From assembly GCF_034928825.1 (NCBI RefSeq), contig NZ_JAYFUL010000011.1, forward strand, positions 87,041 through 151,040: a DNA stretch of 64,000 nucleotides, given 5' to 3'. The notes below the pieces were generated by a model. That model was not told the origin of the DNA and made no database searches. It saw nothing but the letters and a program-made list of their open reading frames with translations. This stretch comes from Arcicella aquatica (GTDB taxonomy: Bacteria; Bacteroidota; Bacteroidia; Cytophagales; Spirosomataceae). Below, one piece after another: positions 1 to 7,484 of this stretch; position 1 is the stretch's first letter; every line of letters begins with the position of its first letter. The position numbers were made by a program, and so were the translations under genes.

Positions 1-477
1 CTTATAAATTTCGTCTTCATCAACGAGGTAATGAAATAGGTTTTTTATTTTTTCAGGAATCGTTTCCCACATCGTATTATTATCAACGTCTTCGCGTTGT
101 TCGACACACTGTATGGCAAAAGGGTTGACTACGCTTCTGGCAACACCCAAATCTATTCTTCCGGGGAATAGATTTGATAATAATTTAAACTGTGTAGCGA
201 CATGATAAGGATTGTGAATACCAATCAATACGCCCGCAGCGCCTATTTTAATATTCTTGGTAATCCCTGCCAAAATGGGTATCATAGGTTGTGGATTGCT
301 CCACGCCAGTAATGCATTTGGGTCATGATGTTCAGAAATCCAGAACCTAGAAAACCCCAAATCGTCGGCTGAAGAGGCATATTCAATAACATCTTCAATG
401 ATTGAAAGGCTGTTGATGTTCTTGGCTCTGTACCCAAAGTCAAGCACGCCAAATGATATTTTTTTTGCTGTGGTCAT
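1..477 (-). CDS. LLM-class flavin-dependent oxidoreductase, partial (C-terminus off window)
   Basis: My own translation from the ATG at 477 gives an open frame of 159 residues running off the left edge. It begins MTTAKKISFGVLDFGYRAKN and contains WISEHHDPNALLAWSNP, IKIGAAGVLIGIHNPYHVA and FPGRIDLGVAR. These are hallmarks of the bacterial luciferase-like (LLM) monooxygenase superfamily, closest in pattern to the MsnO8-type enzymes annotated near natural-product genes. Members use reduced FMN and O2 to oxidise small substrates. The start overlaps the upstream cyclase stop by four bases (ATGA at 474-477), so translation is probably coupled and the gene is the last visible member of the minus-strand lanthipeptide operon. 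A tailoring role on the peptide is inference. The C-terminal half is outside the window, so subfamily is uncertain. Confidence 0.82.
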   Translation of the reverse strand, partial: MTTAKKISFGVLDFGYRAKNINSLSIIEDVIEYASSADDLGFSRFWISEHHDPNALLAWSNPQPMIPILAGITKNIKIGAAGVLIGIHNPYHVATQFKLLSNLFPGRIDLGVARSVVNPFAIQCVEQREDVDNNTMWETIPEKIKNLFHYLVDEDEIYK

Positions 478-1703
478 AGTAATAAGAGGTTATCCCATTT
501 CAATTCTTCTTCTGAAATATGCGATAGTAAGGTAAGTGCAATTCCCATCGCTCCATCAATCAAATGTCCAGCACTTTCAACATAACTATTATTAGTTTGG
601 GCTTCGGTAATGTAATCGAATGTCTGCTGAATCCAATAGTTATGAGCGCTTAAATAGGCATCATTCCCCGAACGTTCAGCGATTCGCTTATAGATATGAG
701 CCACTCCTGATGTACCATGACAGAAGTAAGGATTCTTTAATTTAGTCTGCTCAGGTGTTTTTCTCAACATGGATGCCAATCCAACTTCTTCAGCGATATT
801 GATATAAGATTGATTCTTAAATGCCTTCCCTGCGGTGTATAGCAATAAGATTTGGTTTAAATCACCATTGCACCAACCTAAAATAGCATGATAATACAGC
901 TGATTTTTTTCTGAATCAATAGGTGATTGCTCATCGATACAGGTTGGGAAAAAGCTATAATGTCCATTTGTAAAATCAATAGGTCTTTTGCATGACAAAA
1001 GGAAATGAATACCTTCATTAACGATAGTATAAATCTTTGCCTGACATATTCCTAGACGGTAGATTTCTAATAAAACCAAGGCAATACCACAAAAACCATG
1101 ATTAAGATTAAGCACGGTATCATCTAAACGAGGCTTTGCCGTAGAACTAAACGTATTGATATACCGCAACCCTTTATCGTCTCTGATAGCTACTTTCCAG
1201 AGGGCATCAACGATGGTTTCAAGGTATTTTTCGATAGCAGGATTTACCAATGTACGTTGTGAGAGGTAGTAAACGGCTGCCATTGGTCCTAGCATAAACC
1301 CCACATTTCCTTGTTGTATTTCCTGCAAAGCAGTATTATACAGCACACTATCAAAAGCGGCAAGTTCTTTTTCAAGCTCCAAATCAAATATTTCATCTCG
1401 CTTTAATTGATTGATGACTAACCCAAAACCGGTAAAGCCTGTCGATAATAAATGAATGTTTTGTGCTTTAATTTGACCTGTCAATAAATAGTTGGCAGAT
1501 TTTTCAATCAACTTAATGGCTTTCGTACCATGATTGATGTCATTAGTATATTTGAACGCATAAGAATAGAAAAGGGCTTTCCCAATGTTGCCTCTGAAAA
1601 GCGAAAACTTATCACTTTTGTCTGCTTCAATAAGCCCCAAAATATCTTCTAAATGGTGCTCAATAAGATCAATATTTGTTTCTATTTCAAATGAAGTATG
1701 CAT
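474..1703 (-). CDS. lanC: LanC-like lanthionine synthetase (cyclase), zinc ligands intact
   Basis: This 409-residue protein has the alpha/alpha-barrel LanC pattern. A conserved His lies in LNHGFCGIA (H202), and the expected zinc ligands are present: Cys in GWCNGD (C278) and the Cys-His pair in FCHGTSG (C328-H329). LanC enzymes add cysteine thiols to dehydrated Ser/Thr to form (methyl)lanthionine rings, in the cytoplasm with LanB. It lies 13 bases after a second LanC-like gene in a minus-strand operon that begins with a TonB-dependent receptor, and its stop overlaps the start of the next gene. All catalytic residues known for the family are present, so this is the likely active cyclase for the precursor peptides at 5.8-7.2 kb. 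Confidence 0.9.
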   Translation of the reverse strand: MHTSFEIETNIDLIEHHLEDILGLIEADKSDKFSLFRGNIGKALFYSYAFKYTNDINHGTKAIKLIEKSANYLLTGQIKAQNIHLLSTGFTGFGLVINQLKRDEIFDLELEKELAAFDSVLYNTALQEIQQGNVGFMLGPMAAVYYLSQRTLVNPAIEKYLETIVDALWKVAIRDDKGLRYINTFSSTAKPRLDDTVLNLNHGFCGIALVLLEIYRLGICQAKIYTIVNEGIHFLLSCKRPIDFTNGHYSFFPTCIDEQSPIDSEKNQLYYHAILGWCNGDLNQILLLYTAGKAFKNQSYINIAEEVGLASMLRKTPEQTKLKNPYFCHGTSGVAHIYKRIAERSGNDAYLSAHNYWIQQTFDYITEAQTNNSYVESAGHLIDGAMGIALTLLSHISEEELKWDNLLLL

Positions 1704-1716
1704 ATTTTCGGAGTGT

Positions 1717-2910
1717 TTAGAGTAACCAAATTAATTTATCCATTTTGGGAGCATCATCACAAACAGTCTGAATAAAAGCACAGCCAATGCCTGCTATTCC
1801 TTGTAGAAAACCAACGTTGGTGGCAAGGTACATTCTGTTCAAATGAGGTAAAAAACCTGCTGTTGAATCGGCAGTATCTTGTCCATATTCAATGGCTCTT
1901 TGTTGCCAATAATGAGCAGTCGATAGAAAAACGTTATCACCTGTAAGCCTAAATATCATGTTATAAATCATAGCGTTACCAGAGGCACCATACAATAAGC
2001 CCGCATCACGAACCCCTGTTTGTTCAAGGGAACTACGTAAGATAGAGTTTCTTAAAATGCCGATTGCTTTGGTATAAATAACATCATTGCTTAAAGTTTG
2101 CCCAACTCTTAGAAGTCCGTAAGATACTCCCAAATCACCGTAGCATAAACTCAGTCGCGAAATACCATTTGTTTGCCCAACAATATCGTCGAAATAATAA
2201 CCATGCTTTTCAAATTCTTTTGCTTGGGTCAGCAGGAAATGACTCCCTTTTAACATCATTTCAGCACATAGGGAAGGCAAAATATTATGTTCGTACAAAT
2301 TGGCTAAAAGTGCCAAAATCGCTCCCATCCCGTGACTAATACCTGTATAAACTACTCCGTTTGGGTCGGTTAACTTAGATTTCCAAAACCAGTTGCCGTC
2401 TGAATCAATATTCTTTTTTTGATAAAGACCATGTACCAATTTTTCAAGATGGGGTACAATTTTATCGGTACTTTCCAAACGAAAACTATAATAGTTTCCT
2501 GCCACTAATGCTCCAGAAAAAGGATCAAAATCTTCTCTTTCTATAGCGTGTTCAAGGTGATTAAGAAGTACCTCGTCAATGCTTTCAAGGATTTCAGCTG
2601 CTTCAAAATCAAACCAATTTGCCGTTTGAGTAAACTCTATGAACATGCCAAACTCAGCTAAATCCTTTTCAAAAAAATGACCTTCAAATTTTTCATTTCT
2701 CAGTTCATCAAAGGCTTGTGAGAATAAATCTTCGGCTTTTTCAGCATAAGTATTGTCAGCTGTTAAGTGTCCATAATAAAGATAGAAGAGTGCTATACCT
2801 AGTCTTCCATTTCCATAGCCAAATCCTTTGATTTGATTTTCGTCTAAGGCTAAACATGTGGCGATATCTTCTATCTTTTGCTTTACAGAATATCTTTTTA
2901 CTGGTGCCAT
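1717..2910 (-). CDS. LanC-like protein with degenerate zinc site
   Basis: This 397-residue protein is LanC-like: it has YTGISHGMGAILALL (His193), LSLCYGDLGVSYGLL (C256 at the first zinc-ligand position) and the expected repeat spacing. However, where active cyclases have Cys-His-Gly it reads GLLYGASGNAMIY, with Leu306-Tyr307 in place of Cys-His. Two of three protein zinc ligands are therefore missing, and it is probably not a conventional zinc cyclase. It may be a partner, substrate-binding subunit or regulator of the intact LanC encoded next to it. It follows the TonB-receptor gene by three bases, with the ATG at 2910. The LanC fold assignment is firm; the loss of activity is inferred from the missing residues. 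Confidence 0.85.
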   Translation of the reverse strand: MAPVKRYSVKQKIEDIATCLALDENQIKGFGYGNGRLGIALFYLYYGHLTADNTYAEKAEDLFSQAFDELRNEKFEGHFFEKDLAEFGMFIEFTQTANWFDFEAAEILESIDEVLLNHLEHAIEREDFDPFSGALVAGNYYSFRLESTDKIVPHLEKLVHGLYQKKNIDSDGNWFWKSKLTDPNGVVYTGISHGMGAILALLANLYEHNILPSLCAEMMLKGSHFLLTQAKEFEKHGYYFDDIVGQTNGISRLSLCYGDLGVSYGLLRVGQTLSNDVIYTKAIGILRNSILRSSLEQTGVRDAGLLYGASGNAMIYNMIFRLTGDNVFLSTAHYWQQRAIEYGQDTADSTAGFLPHLNRMYLATNVGFLQGIAGIGCAFIQTVCDDAPKMDKLIWLL

Positions 2911-2913
2911 CGC

Positions 2914-5448
2914 TTAGTCTTTTATATTCACTCGTCCTTGTTCTTCTTGAGTTACAGTACTTCTTTGACGAGCAGCTTTGATTTTGTTACTACCAAATTT
3001 GTAAGTAAACGATGCCCTAACAATTTGGCTTTGCCAGTGGTTAGTACTGCTTGAAGCAAGCCCTGGTAGACGAGAAGTATAATATCCGCGAGCAGTTCTG
3101 AAAATATCATCAAAGCTAATTTTTAAGATGGTCTTTTTCTCTGAAAAGCTTTTACTCAATCCCATATCTGCTTGATATTGTGAGTTCTGAACCATTACAC
3201 CGTAAGCAAGAGCTGATAGGTAATTGCCTGATAATCTAAATGTCCAGTTATTAGGCAAAGTAAAACTATTGTAGATCGTAGCCATATAATAAGGTTTTGC
3301 ATTACTAATGTCTTGTCCTGCTAATGTAGTTTTGTATGATCCATAGAATCCACCTGCGTAGGTATCGATAGTCCACCAATTGGTGACACTCTGCGAGGCA
3401 CTAAAGTTTATACCATAGAAGTTTCCAGAGGCAATGTTTTCCATCCTGTTTAATACAATTCTATTGTCGGCACTTTCTCTTCTCATCACTTCAAGGGGTA
3501 AGTCAACAGTATTTTCATAGGTAATACTAGTGGTATAAGTCCCTTTGAAAGTATGACTCAACTCTACGGCAGTAGTATAAGAGGGCTTCAAATATGGATT
3601 GCCTTGTTGGTAACTGTAACGATCAGAAATGAAAATAAAAGGGTTTAAATCTTCATAAGTTGGACGACCGATTCTGCGACTGTAAGAAAGCGATAGACTA
3701 TGATTATCGTTGATAGCATCCATGATAGAAAAACTAGGGAAAAACTGGGTATAGTTTCTATCAACCACAGTATTGGTTGTGATAGAATTACCCGAAGAAA
3801 TAGTTTGTTCTACCCTAAGACCTGCTTGAAGTTGATATTTACTGAAAGATGTTGAATAATTTACATACCCTGCATGAATGCGTTCGCTGTATTTAAAATG
3901 ATTCGATCGACTAGCATCATTTTGCCAAACCTGATTAGTATTAATCTCGAATTGAGCATTATTGTCCGTTACAACGTCACTGATTTTAATCCCCGTTTCC
4001 AGTTTCGCATGTTGACTTAGAGGATGAATATAGTCTACTTTCCCTGCTACGATGTCTACATTGATAGGTAATGTATTACGTAGGAGCAGAGGGCTGAAGA
4101 TTTCACCTTCATTGCTTTTTAGGTAATTATTGATGGTACTGTTTGCTTCTCTGGCGAAAGTAGAATAGTCAAAATCAGCCGAAATTTCCTGACCAGTTTT
4201 GGCATCAAAGATATGCTTGAAGTTGGTGTTAAAATTGAGTCTATGGTTCTTACTAGTTTCGTCTTGACTATTTAAATTAGTGACTTCCAATGTTTTCCCT
4301 TCTTTTAAGATTAAGGTCTTGGCATCGTCATGATCTGTACGGGTCGACATAAAGCCATTGGTCAAAAAGCCTATCGTGGTTTTTTTATTCAAAAACCAAT
4401 CCATCCCCAATTTAAAACTCTGACTGTTAGATTTATACGTTAGTAAATTTTGGTTTTCATGACGATAGTTAAGTATTTTATCACTACTATCATAATATTC
4501 GTCAAAACCAGTATTTTCTGAAAATGAATGATTCGTAGAGGCTGCTAATGAACCATATAAATTGACCTTTTCAGTTCTATTATTGATTACAAGACTTGTG
4601 TTGCCTCGTCCGTAATCATTTTCATGATACCAACCACTATATCCGCCACCAATAGAGAAGGAGCCGTTTGTGCCTAAAGATTGTCCTTTTTTAGTAATGA
4701 TATTGATAATGCCAGAGGTTCCAGCAGCATCATATTTAGCAGAAGGATTGGTGATAATTTCAATCTTAGAAATCTCATCGGCGGGCATACTTTTTAATAA
4801 TGTGTTAGCATCAGACTGAGAAAGGTTCGTCATTCTGCCGTCAATCATAATCTTTACGCCAGATCTACCTTTGAGTAAAATATTTTCGCTGGCTGGGTCC
4901 AAAAAAATCATCGGTGCTTTCCCAAGCAACTCAAGGGTATTATTACCTGCTGTTAAACCACTATTTTCAACATTGAATATTATTTTGTCAGATTGTTGTT
5001 CGATTAGGGGCTTTTTAGATTTTACGACTACTTCGTTCAACAGCTTGCTATCGAGCTTCATTTCAATAGGCACCAATTTTATGTCTGAATTATTTTCATC
5101 AATATTGAAAGCAACAGCCGTTTGCTGATAACCAATCATAGAAATTGAAATTAAATATTGGTTCAACGGAAGGCTTTCTACATTAAATGCACCATCTGAA
5201 GCAGTTACTACCCCTTTTACAAAGGTTGAGTCTTTAGCTTTACAAACTTTAATCGTAGCAAAAGGGATAGGTTGTTTTTTTTCATCTAATAAAATCCCAG
5301 ACGCCTTGCCACCGCCAACGATAGGGGTAGAAGTAGCCGAGTTTGCTTTTGTAGTATTATATGAAATTTCTGTCTGAGAATACAGTTCATTACAACTCAT
5401 GAAGGCTATAACAATTAGCCATTTTGAATACCTGATGTTCCTTTTCAT
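2914..5448 (-). CDS. TonB-dependent receptor-type outer-membrane beta-barrel protein
   Basis: This 844-residue protein starts with a hydrophobic signal segment (WLIVIAFMSCNELYSQ). A carboxypeptidase-regulatory-like domain follows (about residues 45-130, with GILLDEKKQPIPFATIKV), then a plug domain (about 135-255, with KIMIDGRMTNL and SGIINIITKKGQ) and a long barrel of the OMP_b-brl_3 type. The length is usual for this group of small TonB-dependent outer-membrane proteins. It is the first gene of the minus-strand operon with the two LanC-like genes, three bases before the second. Roles to consider are outer-membrane export, self-uptake or immunity for the modified peptide; none is shown by sequence. 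It is not a SusC: it lacks a SusD partner. Confidence 0.85.
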   Translation of the reverse strand: MKRNIRYSKWLIVIAFMSCNELYSQTEISYNTTKANSATSTPIVGGGKASGILLDEKKQPIPFATIKVCKAKDSTFVKGVVTASDGAFNVESLPLNQYLISISMIGYQQTAVAFNIDENNSDIKLVPIEMKLDSKLLNEVVVKSKKPLIEQQSDKIIFNVENSGLTAGNNTLELLGKAPMIFLDPASENILLKGRSGVKIMIDGRMTNLSQSDANTLLKSMPADEISKIEIITNPSAKYDAAGTSGIINIITKKGQSLGTNGSFSIGGGYSGWYHENDYGRGNTSLVINNRTEKVNLYGSLAASTNHSFSENTGFDEYYDSSDKILNYRHENQNLLTYKSNSQSFKLGMDWFLNKKTTIGFLTNGFMSTRTDHDDAKTLILKEGKTLEVTNLNSQDETSKNHRLNFNTNFKHIFDAKTGQEISADFDYSTFAREANSTINNYLKSNEGEIFSPLLLRNTLPINVDIVAGKVDYIHPLSQHAKLETGIKISDVVTDNNAQFEINTNQVWQNDASRSNHFKYSERIHAGYVNYSTSFSKYQLQAGLRVEQTISSGNSITTNTVVDRNYTQFFPSFSIMDAINDNHSLSLSYSRRIGRPTYEDLNPFIFISDRYSYQQGNPYLKPSYTTAVELSHTFKGTYTTSITYENTVDLPLEVMRRESADNRIVLNRMENIASGNFYGINFSASQSVTNWWTIDTYAGGFYGSYKTTLAGQDISNAKPYYMATIYNSFTLPNNWTFRLSGNYLSALAYGVMVQNSQYQADMGLSKSFSEKKTILKISFDDIFRTARGYYTSRLPGLASSSTNHWQSQIVRASFTYKFGSNKIKAARQRSTVTQEEQGRVNIKD

Positions 5449-5791
5449 AATTTGTTTTATTTAAGAGTTCATAATTATCAACCTGTTAGATAAATTTTTC
5501 TTTTGTTGATTTTGATACACCAAAACAAGTAATAGAAGAGCGGTATAAGAATTTTTTTAGACCAATTAGGTCAAGACTTTAGACGAAGATGAGATTATAT
5601 GTAGAAAATAAGACAAAAAATGTTTTAGCGACTAACTATTCCCTAAAATGCCTTGATTTACAAAAGATTCGTCGGAATAAATGATGCTTTAGTCGAATTA
5701 GTTTTCGATAGCCCCTTCAAGTATTCAATTTTGACTCAACGATGTCGACAGTCGTCTTATTTATTTCTAATCTTTTAATTATTCAAACAGC
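5449..5791. other. Divergent intergenic region of the lanthipeptide locus
   Basis: This region of 343 bases lies between the receptor/lanC operon (minus) and the first precursor gene (plus) and contains no ORF I can support. It should contain promoters for both operons, but I see no convincing TAnnTTTG element. The recognisable part is the box at 5750-5786 shared with the lanB upstream region. Confidence 0.6.
5750..5786 (+). promoter_or_regulatory. Shared upstream box, copy 1 (before lanA1)
   Basis: AGTCGTCTT at 5750-5758, then 12 bases, then TCTTTTAATTATTCAA at 5771-5786, six bases before the lanA1 ATG. The same two blocks recur, directly joined, upstream of lanB at 7408-7432. A TCGACA precedes the block here and again near 7388. 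It could be a regulator site (for example for the LytTR protein at 17.9 kb) or a remnant of a duplication. Function is inferred. Confidence 0.45.
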
Positions 5792-6004
5792 ATGAAAAAG
5801 AAACAAATTTCAACAGGAAAGAAGTTAAACCTCGACAAAGAAACTCTTTCAAAATTGAGTGATGATCAATTGAACAAAATCGACGGTGGTGTTACTGTCG
5901 GGAGCTTAACTTGTGGTAAGTCTGAACAAGATGATGATGAAATGTCATGTCTTGCTTGTTCTTGTAACGGAGCTGCCGCACCTGCACAAGCTGCTAAAGC
6001 ATAG
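5792..6004 (+). CDS. lanA1: Class I lanthipeptide precursor 1 (divergent copy)
   Basis: This 70-residue peptide has a Lys-rich leader containing LNLDKETLSKLSDDQLNKIDGG, whose LNLD resembles the FNLD box of class I leaders. The GG at 32-33 is the likely cleavage site for the peptidase-ABC exporter at 14.8 kb. The core of 37 residues keeps four Cys (41, 53, 56, 58) and the common tail SCLACSCNG, but its head is VTVGSLTC rather than SVNTATC. It carries an Ala/Pro-rich extension (AAAPAQAAKA) absent from the other four copies. It is the first gene of the precursor array, with the start at 5792. Confidence 0.92.
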   Translation: MKKKQISTGKKLNLDKETLSKLSDDQLNKIDGGVTVGSLTCGKSEQDDDEMSCLACSCNGAAAPAQAAKA

Positions 6005-6009
6005 TTTAA

Positions 6010-6057
6010 AGCATTGTATAAGCAATATCCTGATTCTTGGGTATTGCTTATACTGCT
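6010..6057 (+). terminator. Stem-loop between lanA1 and lanA2
   Basis: GTATAAGCAATA (6016-6027) pairs perfectly with TATTGCTTATAC (6042-6053). Flanking AGCA/TGCT extends the stem past a two-base bulge. No T-run follows, so it may be a partial terminator, an mRNA-processing site or a stabiliser that sets the ratio of lanA1 to downstream transcript. Confidence 0.6.
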
Positions 6058-6086
6058 AATGTTTCACCCCAAAACGTTCAATCATC

Positions 6087-6281
6087 ATGAAAAAGAAGCA
6101 AATCACATTTGAGAGAAAGCTATCGTTGGACAAAAGCATTATTAGTAAGCTTGATGCCACGCAAATGGATGCCCTTGTTGGTGGAAGTGTAAACACTGCT
6201 ACCTGTGTGGATGCCGTTGCTGAAGAACTCGAAGCACAGTCTTGTAAGGCATGTTCATGTAACAGTCCTACGAAATATTAA
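6087..6281 (+). CDS. lanA2: Class I lanthipeptide precursor 2
   Basis: This 64-residue peptide has the leader KKKQITFERKLSLDKSIISK and GG at 32-33. The 31-residue core opens with SVNTATC and ends with SCKACSCNSPTKY, with Cys at 40, 53, 56 and 58. Ser/Thr at the head (S34, T37, T39) and near the tail (S52, S57) can be dehydrated by LanB and closed onto the Cys by LanC. The 11 residues between Cys40 and the tail SC block are acidic and differ from those in the sister copies. The family corresponds to Bacteroidota GG-leader class I lanthipeptide precursors. Confidence 0.93.
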   Translation: MKKKQITFERKLSLDKSIISKLDATQMDALVGGSVNTATCVDAVAEELEAQSCKACSCNSPTKY

Positions 6282-6291
6282 AAAATACCTG

Positions 6292-6407
6292 AGTATCTAA
6301 ACAAAATTCGTTTGCTGTTAAGAATAAAATATTGAAAATCAATGCTGTGCATTTGATTTCAACCTTAGGTAACTGTCTAAACCAACGCTGTTTGGATACT
6401 TTTTTAT
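6292..6407 (+). terminator. Long stem-loop with T-run between lanA2 and lanA3
   Basis: AGTATCTAAACA (6292-6303) pairs with TGTTTGGATACT (6389-6400) with one mismatch and is followed by six or seven T. A second inverted pair based on TTGAAAATCA/TTGATTTCAA lies in the loop. It could act as a leaky terminator or processing signal inside the precursor array. Confidence 0.5.
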
Positions 6408-6437
6408 TGATTCTAACAACATTTAACAATTGAAATC

Positions 6438-6638
6438 ATGAAAAAGAAACAAATAACCTTCGATAAAAAATTATCGCTTGATAAAAGCATCATTGGCAAG
6501 CTAGACATTCAACAAATGGATGCGATAGTGGGTGGTAGCGTAAACACTGCGACCTGTGTTTACAAAGAAGCTGCTGAAGACAACGAGTTGGCAGCGCAAT
6601 CTTGCAAGGCTTGTTCTTGTAATGGTCCAAAACCATAA
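6438..6638 (+). CDS. lanA3: Class I lanthipeptide precursor 3
   Basis: This 66-residue peptide has a leader nearly identical to copy 2 (KKKQITFDKKLSLDKSIIGK) and GG at 32-33. Its 33-residue core begins SVNTATC and ends SCKACSCNGPKP, with Cys at 40, 56, 59 and 61. The 14-residue spacer VYKEAAEDNELAAQ is acidic and unlike the other copies in both length and sequence. The start ATG at 6438 follows a 156-base spacer with a hairpin. LanB and LanC substrate by family and context. Confidence 0.93.
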   Translation: MKKKQITFDKKLSLDKSIIGKLDIQQMDAIVGGSVNTATCVYKEAAEDNELAAQSCKACSCNGPKP

Positions 6639-6694
6639 TGCCACTGCTGTACACTTAGATTAAATTCTATTTAACTATTTCAAACAAGAAAATC

Positions 6695-6889
6695 ATGAAA
6701 AAGAAGCAAATAACTTTTGATAAAAAACTATCTCTTGATAGAGAAATTGTGGGCAAATTAGATGCTCAGCAAATGGATGCTATCGCAGGCGGAAGTGTAA
6801 ATACTGCTACTTGTATCGGGCATCCTCCAAAAGAAGCATTAGAAGCTGAAGCAGCAAAATCTTGTGATGCTTGTTCTTGTAATCACTAA
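6695..6889 (+). CDS. lanA4: Class I lanthipeptide precursor 4
   Basis: This 64-residue peptide has the leader with LSLDREIVGKLDAQQMDAIAGG and GG at 32-33. Its 31-residue core starts SVNTATC and ends SCDACSCNH, with Cys at 40, 57, 60 and 62. The 15-residue spacer IGHPPKEALEAEAAK brings in a Pro-Pro pair and several Glu. The tail SCDAC is shared with copy 5 rather than copies 2-3, so copies 4 and 5 are the closer pair by tail. Confidence 0.93.
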   Translation: MKKKQITFDKKLSLDREIVGKLDAQQMDAIAGGSVNTATCIGHPPKEALEAEAAKSCDACSCNH

Positions 6890-6995
6890 AAAAGATTTAC
6901 ACTGGCTGATGGCTACTATTCGGTAAATATTCAGGATAGTAGCTACTCAAACACCTTTAACCATTATTTCTTTAATTTCCTTAACAGAAATCACT

Positions 6996-7193
6996 ATGAA
7001 AAAGAAACAAATAACCTTCGACAAAAAATTATCACTTGATCGTCAAATCGTAAGCAAATTAGATGCCACGCAAATGGATGCCCTAGTAGGTGGAAGTGTA
7101 AACACGGCTACTTGTGTTCATACACCAAAGCCAAAGGATGCTTATGAAGAACTAAACGAGAGCAAATCTTGTGATGCCTGTTCTTGTAATTAA
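6996..7193 (+). CDS. lanA5: Class I lanthipeptide precursor 5
   Basis: This 65-residue peptide has the leader with LSLDRQIVSKLDATQMDALVGG and GG at 32-33. Its 32-residue core starts SVNTATC and ends exactly at SCDACSCN, with Cys at 40, 59, 62 and 64. The 17-residue spacer VHTPKPKDAYEELNESK is the longest of the five. It is the last precursor before a hairpin and the lanB gene. Confidence 0.93.
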   Translation: MKKKQITFDKKLSLDRQIVSKLDATQMDALVGGSVNTATCVHTPKPKDAYEELNESKSCDACSCN

Positions 7194-7328
7194 GCTTTAT
7201 TCATTATCCGAAAAACCTATTTAACAATGAAATTATAAAATTCTCTAAACGATAAAGTCATCGTAATGAATATTGATTCAATGTATTGATTACGACCTAT
7301 TTAAAATCAAAACCTCTAAATATAAAAA

Positions 7329-7358
7329 AAGCCAAACCTTTTGGAGAAGGCCTGGCTT
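7329..7358. terminator. Stem-loop between precursor array and lanB
   Basis: AAGCCA/TGGCTT and CCTT/AAGG form a two-part stem with a small internal loop. A run of seven A precedes it, so the classic terminator orientation would be minus. On the plus strand it may only attenuate or protect the abundant precursor mRNA from reading fully into lanB. Confidence 0.45.
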
Positions 7359-7407
7359 AGAATAACGAATGTTGGTTATCGGCTATCTCGACAATGCCAA
7401 TAACAGG

Positions 7408-7432
7408 AGTCGTCTTTCTTTTAATTATTCAA
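7408..7432 (+). promoter_or_regulatory. Shared upstream box, copy 2 (before lanB)
   Basis: AGTCGTCTT (7408-7416) directly followed by TCTTTTAATTATTCAA (7417-7432), the same two blocks as before lanA1. Here it lies 52 bases before the lanB ATG. It suggests that lanB onward forms a second transcript under the same control as the precursors. Confidence 0.45.
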
Positions 7433-7484
7433 GCGTAATGTTACCTATTTTTCTTATAAAAACAAATTATAAACGCGCAGTATT

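Noticed and set aside
5792..7193. CRISPR-like array
   Set aside because: The repeated units are about 200-bp coding repeats (precursor genes) with clear reading frames, not short repeats with unique spacers.
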